From positions 373,962 to 387,137 of the forward strand of contig NZ_KL585394.1 of NCBI RefSeq assembly GCF_000721935.1: a DNA stretch of 13,176 nucleotides, in the 5' to 3' direction. The DNA comes from Streptomyces sp. NRRL WC-3549 (GTDB lineage: Bacteria > Actinomycetota > Actinomycetes > Streptomycetales > Streptomycetaceae). Position numbers and translations under genes: made by a program. The notes beneath the pieces were generated by a model. The model saw only the letters and a list, made by a program, of their open reading frames with translations. It searched no databases and was not told the DNA's origin. Of the stretch, positions 1-6,174 are shown in pieces (within the stretch, counting starts at the first letter, position 1; every line of letters starts with the position of its first letter).

Positions 1-1
1 C

Positions 2-109
2 ACCGTCTGGCTGGAACCCGGCGGCCCGGACGTCGAGCGGATCTACGCGGGCATCGGCTACCGCCGGGTCGGCGAGAAGGCCGCCCTCACCCTCACGTCC
101 GGGAACTGA
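2..109 (+). CDS. C-terminal fragment of a probable GNAT-family N-acetyltransferase (5' end outside window)
   Basis: An open frame enters from the left edge and ends at TGA 107-109, giving 35 residues that begin TVWLEPGG and include the segment ERIYAGIGYRRVGEK. A helix ending in a Y-x-x-x-G-Y/F-R-x-V-G-E pattern is the usual last part of the acetyl-CoA-binding fold of GNAT acetyltransferases, where the glycine-aromatic turn precedes the final beta strands. Codons end almost entirely in G or C, as expected for real coding sequence here. The substrate cannot be told from this fragment. The gene converges on the response regulator, with only 7 bases between the two stops and no room for a terminator between them. 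Family assignment is from this short tail only, so confidence is moderate. Confidence 0.6.
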   Translation, partial: TVWLEPGGPDVERIYAGIGYRRVGEKAALTLTSGN

Positions 110-116
110 CAGGCCC

Positions 117-812
117 TCAGACCAGCCGTCGCGCCGTCGCCCACCGGGTCAGCTCGTGGCGGTTGGAGAGCTGGAGCTTGCGCAGCACCGCCGAGACGTG
201 GGACTCGACCGTCTTCACGGAGATGAAGAGCTGCTTGGCGATCTCCTTGTACGCGTACCCGCGGGCGATCAGCCGCAGCACCTCCCGCTCGCGCTGGGTC
301 AGCCGGTCCAGGTCCTCGTCGACCGGGGGCGCGTCCGTCGAGGCGAAGGCGTCGAGCACGAAGCCGGCCAGCCGCGGCGAGAACACCGCGTCGCCCTCCT
401 GGACCCGGAAGACCGAGTCGACCAGGTCGCTCCCGGTGATCGTCTTGGTGACGTATCCGCGGGCGCCGCCCCGGATGACGCCGATGACGTCCTCGGCGGC
501 GTCCGACACCGAGAGCGCCAGGAAGCGCACCGGGTCCTGGACCGCGCCCATCATCGGGGCGCACCGGCGCAGCACCTCGACACCGCCGCCGCCGGGCAGA
601 TGGACGTCGAGGAGGACGACCTCGGGGCGGGTCGCCGTGATCACGGTGACCGCCTGGTCGACGTCGGCGGCCTCGCCGACGACCTCCACACCGGTCTCCT
701 CGGTGCGGCCGATCTCGGCCTGGACCCCGGTGCGGAACATCCGGTGGTCGTCGACGAGCACGACCCGTACCCGGCGCTCCGGACCCGCGGTCGCTTCGGT
801 GTTCTCGGTCAT
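117..812 (-). CDS. Two-component response regulator, NarL/FixJ (LuxR-type HTH) family, LiaR-like
   Basis: 231 residues, the usual length for the family. The receiver domain spans about residues 15-140, with the acidic pair D21-D22, phosphoacceptor D69 (in LLDVHLPGG), conserved S101 and K123 (in GYVTKTI). A LuxR-type DNA-binding domain follows at about 168-228 (LTQREREVLRLIARGY, then KTVESHVSAVLRKL as the recognition helix). All key residues are present, so it should be phosphorylated and bind DNA. The start ATG at 812 overlaps the TGA of the upstream histidine kinase in an ATGA arrangement (809-812), which indicates translational coupling and a cognate pair. Given the PspC/LiaF-like neighbours, an envelope-stress regulator is the best inference; its targets are unknown, although the divergent pspC-like gene is an obvious candidate. 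It converges on the acetyltransferase fragment on its 3' side. Confidence 0.93.
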   Translation of the reverse strand: MTENTEATAGPERRVRVVLVDDHRMFRTGVQAEIGRTEETGVEVVGEAADVDQAVTVITATRPEVVLLDVHLPGGGGVEVLRRCAPMMGAVQDPVRFLALSVSDAAEDVIGVIRGGARGYVTKTITGSDLVDSVFRVQEGDAVFSPRLAGFVLDAFASTDAPPVDEDLDRLTQREREVLRLIARGYAYKEIAKQLFISVKTVESHVSAVLRKLQLSNRHELTRWATARRLV

Positions 813-2095
813 TGACCCGCCCTCTCCATCTCCAGCTCGACTTCGGTGCCCCCACCGGGCACCGAACGCAGCCGCGCCGTGCCGCCGTTGCGCTGCATCC
901 GGCCGATGATCGACTCCCGTACGCCCATCCTGTCGTCCGGGACGGCGTCCAGGTCGAAGCCCGGCCCCCGGTCCCGTACGGAGACGAAGACCGTGTTCCC
1001 CTCCACCTCGGCGAAGACCTGCACGGCACCGCCCTCGCCACCGTACTTGGCGGCGTTGACCATCGCCTCACGCGCGGCCTGCATCTGTGCCGCCAGCTTC
1101 TCGTCGAGCGGGCAGTCACCGACCACGACGACCTCCAGCGGGACCCCGTGCTTGTCCTCGACCTCGGCGGCGGCGCGCTTGACGGCCTCGGCGAGCGTCT
1201 CGGGTTCGTCGGCCTCGTCCTTGCCGGTGCCCTCCGGGTTGTACAGCCAGTTCCTCAGCTCCCGTTCCTGGGCGCGGGCGAGCCTGCGGACCTCGCCGCC
1301 GTCGTCGGCGTTGCGCTGGATCAGGGTGAGGGTGTGCAGGACGGAGTCGTGGACGTGGGCGGCGACCTCCGCGCGTTCCTGTGCGCGGATGCGCATCAGG
1401 CGCTCCTCGGAGAGGTCCTGGGTCATCCGTACGAGATAGGGGCCGGCCAGCAGCGCGATGCCGGTGAGCACGGCGATCGCGGCGGTCAGTACGTTGCCGA
1501 GCTGGGCGGCCGAGCCGCGGACCACCATGAAGACCGCCAGGCCGAGCCCGACGAGGGCCACCCCCGCCAGGCCCCGGGCCAGTTGCAGGACCCGGCGGCG
1601 GCGGCCGACCTCCATCCAGCGGGCGCGGCGCGCGTTGTCGGCCTGGCGCCACACCAGGACCGAGCCCGCGCCGATCAGCAGGGTCGGCCAGATGTACCGG
1701 TCCGCCCCGTTGCCCATGTCGACGTTGCCGGCGAAGGTCGCGGCACCGATCATCAGGGCGACCAGCGCGAAGACCTGGCCCCTGTCCGGCTTGCGGAGCC
1801 GGCGCCGGCCGTCCGGGGCGGTCTCGAAGACGGACCGGGGGGCCTCGACCCCACCCACCCCGAGCGGGACCACGATCCAGAACACCGCGTAGAGCAGGGC
1901 GCCGAGCCCGTCCGCGAAGAACAGCCCGAGGAACAGGAACCGGACCCAGGCCACCGGCAGTCCCACATGACCGCCGAGCCCGCGCGCGACACCGCCGAGC
2001 AGCCGGCCGTCGGCGCTGCGGTACAGCTTGCGCGGCGACGGCTCCTCCAGGTCCGGTGCGGGGGAGCTCGGTGCTCGGGTGGTGGCGGATGGCAT
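809..2095 (-). CDS. PspC-domain sensor histidine kinase (HisKA_3/HATPase_c), LiaS-like
   Basis: 428 residues from the ATG at 2095. An N-terminal PspC domain (about 20-80: RKLYRSADGRLLGGVARGL, then a hydrophobic hairpin) is followed by further membrane segments at about 107-123, 136-150, 174-193 and 202-223. The dimerisation/phosphotransfer motif AAHVHDSVLHTL holds the likely phosphoacceptor H249. The ATPase domain has an N box around N347 (EAMVNAAKYG), a G1 box DRGPGF (375-380) and a G2 box PGGGTE. This is a membrane kinase of the NarX/LiaS class, paired with the response regulator whose ATG overlaps its stop. The start is uncertain. An in-frame ATG at 2131 and a TTG at 2152 are also open, and none has a strong Shine-Dalgarno sequence; I chose 2095 because conserved sequence begins about 20 residues after it. 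PspC at the N terminus suggests it senses membrane or cell-wall damage. Confidence 0.93.
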   Translation of the reverse strand: MPSATTRAPSSPAPDLEEPSPRKLYRSADGRLLGGVARGLGGHVGLPVAWVRFLFLGLFFADGLGALLYAVFWIVVPLGVGGVEAPRSVFETAPDGRRRLRKPDRGQVFALVALMIGAATFAGNVDMGNGADRYIWPTLLIGAGSVLVWRQADNARRARWMEVGRRRRVLQLARGLAGVALVGLGLAVFMVVRGSAAQLGNVLTAAIAVLTGIALLAGPYLVRMTQDLSEERLMRIRAQERAEVAAHVHDSVLHTLTLIQRNADDGGEVRRLARAQERELRNWLYNPEGTGKDEADEPETLAEAVKRAAAEVEDKHGVPLEVVVVGDCPLDEKLAAQMQAAREAMVNAAKYGGEGGAVQVFAEVEGNTVFVSVRDRGPGFDLDAVPDDRMGVRESIIGRMQRNGGTARLRSVPGGGTEVELEMERAGQ

Positions 2096-2325
2096 GGACC
2101 GATGGTCACACGCGGCGGCCGGTACCGGCATCAGGGTCCGCCCCGGAGGCAACCCTGAGGACCCCGGGCACCCCTGAGGACCCCGGGCACCCCGAGGCCC
2201 CGGGGCGGCTGCGAGGCCCCGGGCGGGGGGTGCGGCCCGGGGCGCCGCCCCCCAGGGCCGATATCAGGGACCGACCAGGGTCGCCCAGGGTCCCGCCGGG
2301 AGGTACGGGCCGTCACCATGGACCC
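2096..2325. promoter_or_regulatory. Divergent promoter region of the Lia/Psp-like module with phased short repeats
   Basis: This 230-bp gap between the kinase (minus) and the PspC protein (plus) must hold both promoters. Two exact 19-bp copies lie at 2153-2171 and 2172-2190, and the core GAGG-(A)-CCCCGGG recurs four times, starting at 2157, 2176, 2194 and 2213 (spacings 19, 18, 19). A bulged hairpin follows (arms 2226-2236 and 2244-2253). Four AGGG-centred copies come next, starting at 2254, 2266, 2277 and 2287 (spacings 12, 11, 10), close to one helical turn each. I cannot identify a convincing -10/-35 pair. The repeats are seen directly; a role as regulator binding sites is inference. Confidence 0.5.
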
Positions 2326-3660
2326 ATGACCGTTCCCCAGGACACCGCCCCCGGTGTCGCGCCGGACCCCGGGCCCAGGCCCCCGTTGCAGCGCAGCCCA
2401 CGGCAGAAGGCCGTGGCCGGTGTGTGCGGCGGGCTGGGCCGGTACTGCGACGTGGACCCGGTGATCTTCCGGATCGTGGTCGGTGTCCTCTCGGTCACCG
2501 GCGGCATCGGTCTCATCTTCTACGGCTTCGCCTGGCTCCTCCTCCCCCTGGAGGGCGAGGAGGAGAACGAGGGGCGCAAGCTCCTGTCCGGCCGGGTGGA
2601 GGGCGCGTCGCTGATCGCGCTGCTCATGGCGCTGGTGGGCTGCGGCCTGCTGCTGTCGATGCTGCACAACGGCGGGATGCTCACCTTCGCCGCGATGCTG
2701 TCCCTGGCGGTCATCGGCTTCGTGGTCTGGACCCAGCACCGCGGGACGGCGGCCCCCGAGGAACCGTCCCGCGTCACGTCCCACCCCCCGGGGGCCCCCG
2801 CGCACGCCCCGGCGCACGGCGCACCGCCCGAGGTGAAGGCGCCGCCCACGCCGGGCAGTCCGTCGTGGTGGCGTGACCCGATCGTCAAGGACGGCACGAC
2901 CGGGCCGGTGGGCACCGGGTACCTGTGGGGCCCGGCGGACCGGACGCCGGGCGCGGGTACGCCCCGTCGGCCCGAGGCGACGGCGGCCGACCCCTTCCGC
3001 GCCCCGTCCTGTACGCGGGAGACCCGGGGGCCGCGGTCGATCGGTGGACTGGTCTTCCTGCTCGCACTGGTCGCGGGCGGCCTGGGCACGGGACTGACCT
3101 GGGAGACCCACCCGCTGGGGACGAGCCTGCAGTTCGGCCTCGCCTCGGCCCTCGCGGTGTTCGGCCTCGGTCTGCTGGTCGCCTCCTTCGTCGGCCGGAC
3201 CGGCTTCGGCACGATCGTGCTGGCCGTGATCACGGCGGGGCTGCTGGCCGGGGCGTCGGCCGTACCGAAGGAGATCGGCACCGACTGGGTGCGCGAGGAG
3301 TGGCGGCCGGCCGGCGTCACCACGGTCCGGCCGCAGTACGAACTGGGCGCCGGGGTGGCGAAGCTCGACCTGTCCCACCTCACCGTCCCGGTCGGCGAGA
3401 CCGTGCGCACCCACGTCACGGTCGGGGCGGGCACCGCACGGGTCGTCGTGCCGAACGGGGTGACGGTGGAGGTGGACGCCCAGGCCGGCCTGGGGGACAT
3501 CCGGCTGTTCACCTCGGATCCCGACGGGGTACGCCTGGCCACCGGCCTGCACACCCGGCGTACCTTCGGTCCCGTGGAGGACAGCAAGCCCGCGGGCACG
3601 GTCGAGCTGAAGCTGGAAGTCGGCATCGGACAGGTGGAGGTCACCCGTGCCACGTCATGA
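2326..3660 (+). CDS. PspC-domain membrane protein with LiaF-like C-terminal beta domain
   Basis: 444 residues from ATG 2326; the frame is open further upstream, but conserved sequence starts shortly after this ATG. A PspC domain lies at about 24-76 (RQKAVAGVCGGLGRYCDVDP followed by a membrane hairpin). Two more helices follow (about 94-111, 119-136), then a Pro/Gly/His-rich linker (about 140-235) and three helices (about 238-256, 268-289, 294-312). The C-terminal 110 residues (about 335-444) are a repetitive beta domain (LGAGVAKLDLSHL, VTVGAGTARVVVPNGV, GLGDIRLF, VGIGQVEV), the pattern seen in LiaF and DUF4097-like proteins. In LiaFSR systems LiaF inhibits the kinase. Being divergent from a LiaS/LiaR-like pair, this protein may do the same; that role is inferred. 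Its stop overlaps the next gene's GTG start by 14 nt, suggesting coupling. Confidence 0.88.
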   Translation: MTVPQDTAPGVAPDPGPRPPLQRSPRQKAVAGVCGGLGRYCDVDPVIFRIVVGVLSVTGGIGLIFYGFAWLLLPLEGEEENEGRKLLSGRVEGASLIALLMALVGCGLLLSMLHNGGMLTFAAMLSLAVIGFVVWTQHRGTAAPEEPSRVTSHPPGAPAHAPAHGAPPEVKAPPTPGSPSWWRDPIVKDGTTGPVGTGYLWGPADRTPGAGTPRRPEATAADPFRAPSCTRETRGPRSIGGLVFLLALVAGGLGTGLTWETHPLGTSLQFGLASALAVFGLGLLVASFVGRTGFGTIVLAVITAGLLAGASAVPKEIGTDWVREEWRPAGVTTVRPQYELGAGVAKLDLSHLTVPVGETVRTHVTVGAGTARVVVPNGVTVEVDAQAGLGDIRLFTSDPDGVRLATGLHTRRTFGPVEDSKPAGTVELKLEVGIGQVEVTRATS

Positions 3661-3910
3661 GTTCCGTCCCGGCCGCGCGGTCGCGGGCCTCGTCCTGCTC
3701 GCCCTGGCGGGCGGCTACGCGGCGGACGCGGCCGGGGCCTGGCGCGTGCCGTGGACGTTCGTCCTTCCGCTGTTCCTCGGCGGACTCTGGCTCGCGGCGA
3801 CGGTGACGTGGGTGAGCTACCGGATGCGCCGCCGCCGGGACATGAGGAACGCGTCGGCGGAGAGGACCTCCGCGCCGGCGAGCAGCAGCGGCAGCCAGGC
3901 CATGAGGTAG
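3647..3910 (+). CDS. Small two-helix membrane protein, co-transcribed with the PspC/LiaF-like protein
   Basis: 87 residues from GTG 3647, with a good ribosome-binding sequence (GGTGGAGG, 6 nt upstream) lying inside the 3' end of the preceding gene, so translation is probably coupled. Two hydrophobic segments at about 11-31 and 36-57 are separated by a short AW-R-VPW turn. They are followed by a basic stretch (RMRRRRDMR), giving a small integral membrane protein with a positive cytoplasmic tail. The last 30 or so codons overlap the convergent DoxX gene by 94 nt. The tail after the Arg run is low in hydrophobicity and may be poorly conserved, so the ancestral protein could have been shorter. 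I recognise no named family; its position suggests an accessory to the envelope-stress module. Confidence 0.7.
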   Translation: MPRHEFRPGRAVAGLVLLALAGGYAADAAGAWRVPWTFVLPLFLGGLWLAATVTWVSYRMRRRRDMRNASAERTSAPASSSGSQAMR

Positions 3911-4326
3911 GCCAGGTCGTTGCCGTAGTAGTACGGCGTGGACTGCCAGCTCACCGTCAGCCACAGGGTCAGCGAGATCAGGGCGCCGCCGAGCGCCGCG
4001 ATCCGGGTCCACAGGCCCAGCAGGGCGCCGAGACCGACGAGGAGTTCCCCGGTGGCGAGGGCGTACCCGAAGCCCTCGGGGCTCTTGAGCCCCAGGTCGA
4101 CCAGGGCCGGGACCGCGGAGCCGTCGCGGACCGACCGCATCAGCTCGCCGATCGATCCGGGGCCGCTCGCCGACAGGAACGCGCCGTCCGTCAGCTTGTC
4201 GAGACCCGCGTAGACGAAGGTGACGCCGAGAAAGATCCGCAGGGGCAGCAGCGCGTACCGCCGCGCCAGGTCCCGGACGCCCCTCGGCTCCCGCAGCCCG
4301 TAAGCCCCTGTTCCGTACCCCTGCAT
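3817..4326 (-). CDS. DoxX-family integral membrane protein
   Basis: 169 residues from ATG 4326; an adjacent in-frame GTG at 4329 is equally possible, and both sit just after a GGAAGGTGGG ribosome-binding stretch. The segment LPLRIFLGVTFVYAGLDKL carries the DoxX signature (R-x-x-L-G-x-x-F-x-x-x-G-x-x-K). Four hydrophobic helices (about 27-45, 85-105, 108-124, 132-150) match the usual four-helix fold and length. A short Tyr-rich turn (QSTPYYYGND) precedes the last helix, and the protein ends in a basic RRRRIR tail. DoxX proteins act in the membrane, in some bacteria with thiol or oxidative-stress partners, but the role here cannot be fixed. It lies 71 bases downstream of the Cys-cluster membrane protein on the same strand, so co-transcription is plausible. 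Its 3' end overlaps the small plus-strand gene. Confidence 0.88.
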   Translation of the reverse strand: MQGYGTGAYGLREPRGVRDLARRYALLPLRIFLGVTFVYAGLDKLTDGAFLSASGPGSIGELMRSVRDGSAVPALVDLGLKSPEGFGYALATGELLVGLGALLGLWTRIAALGGALISLTLWLTVSWQSTPYYYGNDLAYLMAWLPLLLAGAEVLSADAFLMSRRRRIR

Positions 4327-4397
4327 CACTGCCCACCTTCCATTGATCCTTCAACAGACCATACGGAGGGCGGGGGCTCAGCGGCGCACCCGGTGGG

Positions 4398-5666
4398 TCA
4401 GTCCGTGACGTCGATCGCGCAGGGCTCGGTCTCCACCCCCGCCGCGGTGATGACCTGCACGTCCACGACGCCCGGTTCGACCTCGACCGGCACGGGCACG
4501 GTCAGCACCGTGTCGGCCGGATTGGCGAAGCCCCCGGCGACCGGGACCAGCGGTACGTGGACGTGCACCCGGCCGATCCGCACGACGACCCGGGCGAGGC
4601 GGTCCGGGGTGCCCGCGCCGGGCGGTACGAATCCGGCGCCCCGGATCTCGATGTCGTCCCCGGTCCGGATCGGGGCGTCCAGGTCCCCGGCCTCCCTGGC
4701 CCGGACCACCGACAGGACGACGGGCCGGCCGCCCTCCGCGTACTTCCCGGCGAAGTACGTCGCCGCGGAGACGGCCACCAGCAGGGCCAGGCCCCAGGGG
4801 AGGTCCGGCAGTTGCTCGGGGCGCCGGGCGAGACGGACCGCGGCGAACAGCACGGCGACGGTGCTGACCAGCACGTACTGCACATCCGTGAAGCTGCCGC
4901 GCCCGGAGTCGTCGGTGAGCAGGTCGGCGGCCCGGGGGCGGTCGGCCCGCAGCTTCTGGAGCCGCCGGTCCAGGACGCGTACGGTCACCACCCGGCGCAC
5001 GACGACGGCGACGGCGCACACCAGCGCGAGCACGGTGAGCACCCCGGCCGAGCGGACCAGGTCCAGCCCCTCGATCAGGGCGTCGCGGTCCGCGTGGGCG
5101 GAGGCCCCGGCCAGTTGGAGGGCGAGGACGAGCACCGCGAAGACGGCGAGCAGCACCCAGGAGGCGGCGACCGCGCGGGAGGTGGAGAGCCGGTTGTCCT
5201 CGCCGATCAGTGGGGCGAGCAGCCCGCCGCGGGCCCGGTGCACGTGGGCCGCGGCGGTGAGCAGGGCCGCCGTGACCAGCCCGGCGACCAGACCCGCCGT
5301 GCGGGCGGTGGACCAGCCGGCGCCGACGGCGGTGACCAGCTCGCCGAGCGCCAGCAGGACGACGGCGCCCCAGACGATGAGCAGGGTGCGCTGCCGGACG
5401 GTGTGGAGCCAGGCGTCGCCGGCCTCCCGGCCGCGCTCGGCGAGCGTACGGGCCGACTCGGTCAGCTCGTCCGACACCCACTGGCGGGACGCCGAGGCGG
5501 ACCGGGCGACCCCGGCGGGCAGCCCCGTGCCGGTGGCCAGTTCGTCCCGTTTGGCCAGGAAGGCCGCCACGGCCCGGCGGTGCCCCTCGCGCGCTCCGTG
5601 CGGGCAGTCGCCGCACGTGCAGCCGCCTGCGTGCGTACCCTTCGCCCTCGCTTCGTCCAACGCCAC
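4398..5666 (-). CDS. Uncharacterised six-helix membrane protein with N-terminal Cys cluster and C-terminal IPT/TIG-like domain
   Basis: 422 residues if translation starts at GTG 5666, which has AAGGGTGG 8 nt upstream; a TTG at 5702 would add 12 residues. The N-terminal region has GCTCGDCPHG (C16, C18, C21, H23: C-x-C-x2-C-x-H), a possible small metal site. An amphipathic segment (about 25-90) follows. Six hydrophobic helices lie at about 94-115, 121-140, 167-187, 205-225, 262-280 and 290-307. Two motifs look paired: GEDNRLSTSRAVAASW before helix 3 and RGSFTDVQYVL at helix 5, followed by LPDLPWGLALL. The C terminus (about 315-422) is a soluble beta-rich region with GDDIEIRGAGFVPPG, the opening expected of an IPT/TIG fold. 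I do not recognise a named function. The gene is divergent from nothing close and lies 71 bases upstream of DoxX. It may couple a membrane unit to an outer Ig-like domain; this is inference. Confidence 0.82.
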   Translation of the reverse strand: MALDEARAKGTHAGGCTCGDCPHGAREGHRRAVAAFLAKRDELATGTGLPAGVARSASASRQWVSDELTESARTLAERGREAGDAWLHTVRQRTLLIVWGAVVLLALGELVTAVGAGWSTARTAGLVAGLVTAALLTAAAHVHRARGGLLAPLIGEDNRLSTSRAVAASWVLLAVFAVLVLALQLAGASAHADRDALIEGLDLVRSAGVLTVLALVCAVAVVVRRVVTVRVLDRRLQKLRADRPRAADLLTDDSGRGSFTDVQYVLVSTVAVLFAAVRLARRPEQLPDLPWGLALLVAVSAATYFAGKYAEGGRPVVLSVVRAREAGDLDAPIRTGDDIEIRGAGFVPPGAGTPDRLARVVVRIGRVHVHVPLVPVAGGFANPADTVLTVPVPVEVEPGVVDVQVITAAGVETEPCAIDVTD

Positions 5667-5778
5667 GGAGAACGCCACCCTTTCCCGCCCCGGTACAACC
5701 AACTCACCTGTGATTTCTGCGAATTGTGCCGTACGGAGCGGGATCCGCCCACATCGGGGCAGCCCGGGGGCAACCCTT

Positions 5779-5790
5779 GCACATATGTGC
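5779..5790. promoter_or_regulatory. Perfect 12-bp palindrome, candidate operator upstream of the Cys-cluster membrane protein
   Basis: GCACATATGTGC reads the same on both strands and sits in a locally AT-rich stretch about 80-115 bp upstream of the possible starts of the membrane-protein gene. It is unusual in sequence this rich in GC. A binding site for a dimeric repressor or activator is the simplest reading; no regulator is suggested by the sequence itself. Confidence 0.35.
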
Positions 5791-5795
5791 GATTC

Positions 5796-5958
5796 TCAGG
5801 CGCCGAGGACGAGGTGGGCGAGACCCGGCGTCCCGCGGTGTCCGCCGTAGTATCCGGTGCGCCGGGCGTCGACGGCCGCGGTCACCTCGGCGGATGTTCC
5901 AGATCAGGCGGTCGTTGCCCGGGGCGGACATGAGGGCGCGTACGTCGTCGGCGGACAT
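5796..5958 (-). pseudogene. Possible frameshifted small ORF (about 53 residues if the frame is restored)
   Basis: From ATG 5958 the frame MSADDVRALMSAPGNDRLIWNI uses almost only G/C-ending codons for 24 codons. After about 5887 this frame loses that bias. A frame shifted by one base then keeps it to a TGA at 5796-5798, reading EVTAAVDARRTGYYGGHRG and ending in AHLVLGA. The switch in third-position GC suggests one small coding unit broken by a one-base indel, or a sequencing error. The ribosome-binding sequence (GAGGA) is too close to the ATG to be ideal. I recognise no family. Immediately upstream, in the same frame as the 5' part, is another coding-like 15-codon piece (ATG 6048 to TGA 6001), so a longer decayed gene is possible. 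Confidence is low. Confidence 0.3.
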
Positions 5959-6107
5959 GCTCCTCAGCCTGGCACGCCCGGCCGCCCCTGGACAGCGCGT
6001 TCACCGGCCCCGGCTGTACAGCTCCGTGTCGTCGGGAGCGGCACTCATTGTCGCTGCCGTGCGGCAGAGGCTCGTCTCCTCGGCCGGCGTACCCGGCGCA
6101 CACGACG

Positions 6108-6139
6108 GTGCCGCCGCCCGAACGAACGGGCGACGGCAC
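6108..6139 (-). terminator. Stem-loop terminator downstream of guaA
   Basis: Arms 6108-6120 and 6127-6139 pair over 13 bp with one mismatch (a G-U wobble in the minus-strand RNA) around a 6-nt loop AACGAA. It begins 35 bp after the guaA stop. There is no U-run, which is common for hairpin terminators in high-GC actinomycetes. Confidence 0.65.
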
Positions 6140-6174
6140 CGGTATTTGACCTCAGAGGGTCCGAAGGAGGGGAG

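Larger units (their letters stand above)
5703..6174. other. Intergenic region without an intact gene (palindrome, broken small ORF, terminator)
   Basis: About 470 bp lie between the Cys-cluster membrane-protein gene and the end of guaA. The membrane-protein side (5705-5790) is noticeably more AT-rich than the surroundings and should hold that gene's promoter. The middle (5796-6048) contains coding-like minus-strand segments interrupted by frame changes and a stop. The guaA side holds a hairpin. I see no tRNA or other structured RNA gene. Confidence 0.5.

Noticed and set aside
2153..2292. CRISPR-like array
   Set aside because: Repeats are only about 13-19 bp, directly adjacent without unique 30-bp spacers, and there are no cas genes nearby.
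2056..2325. Upstream in-frame extension of the PspC/LiaF-like gene
   Set aside because: It is low-complexity Pro/Gly/Arg translation of the repeat-filled promoter region, without coding character; conserved PspC sequence begins soon after ATG 2326.
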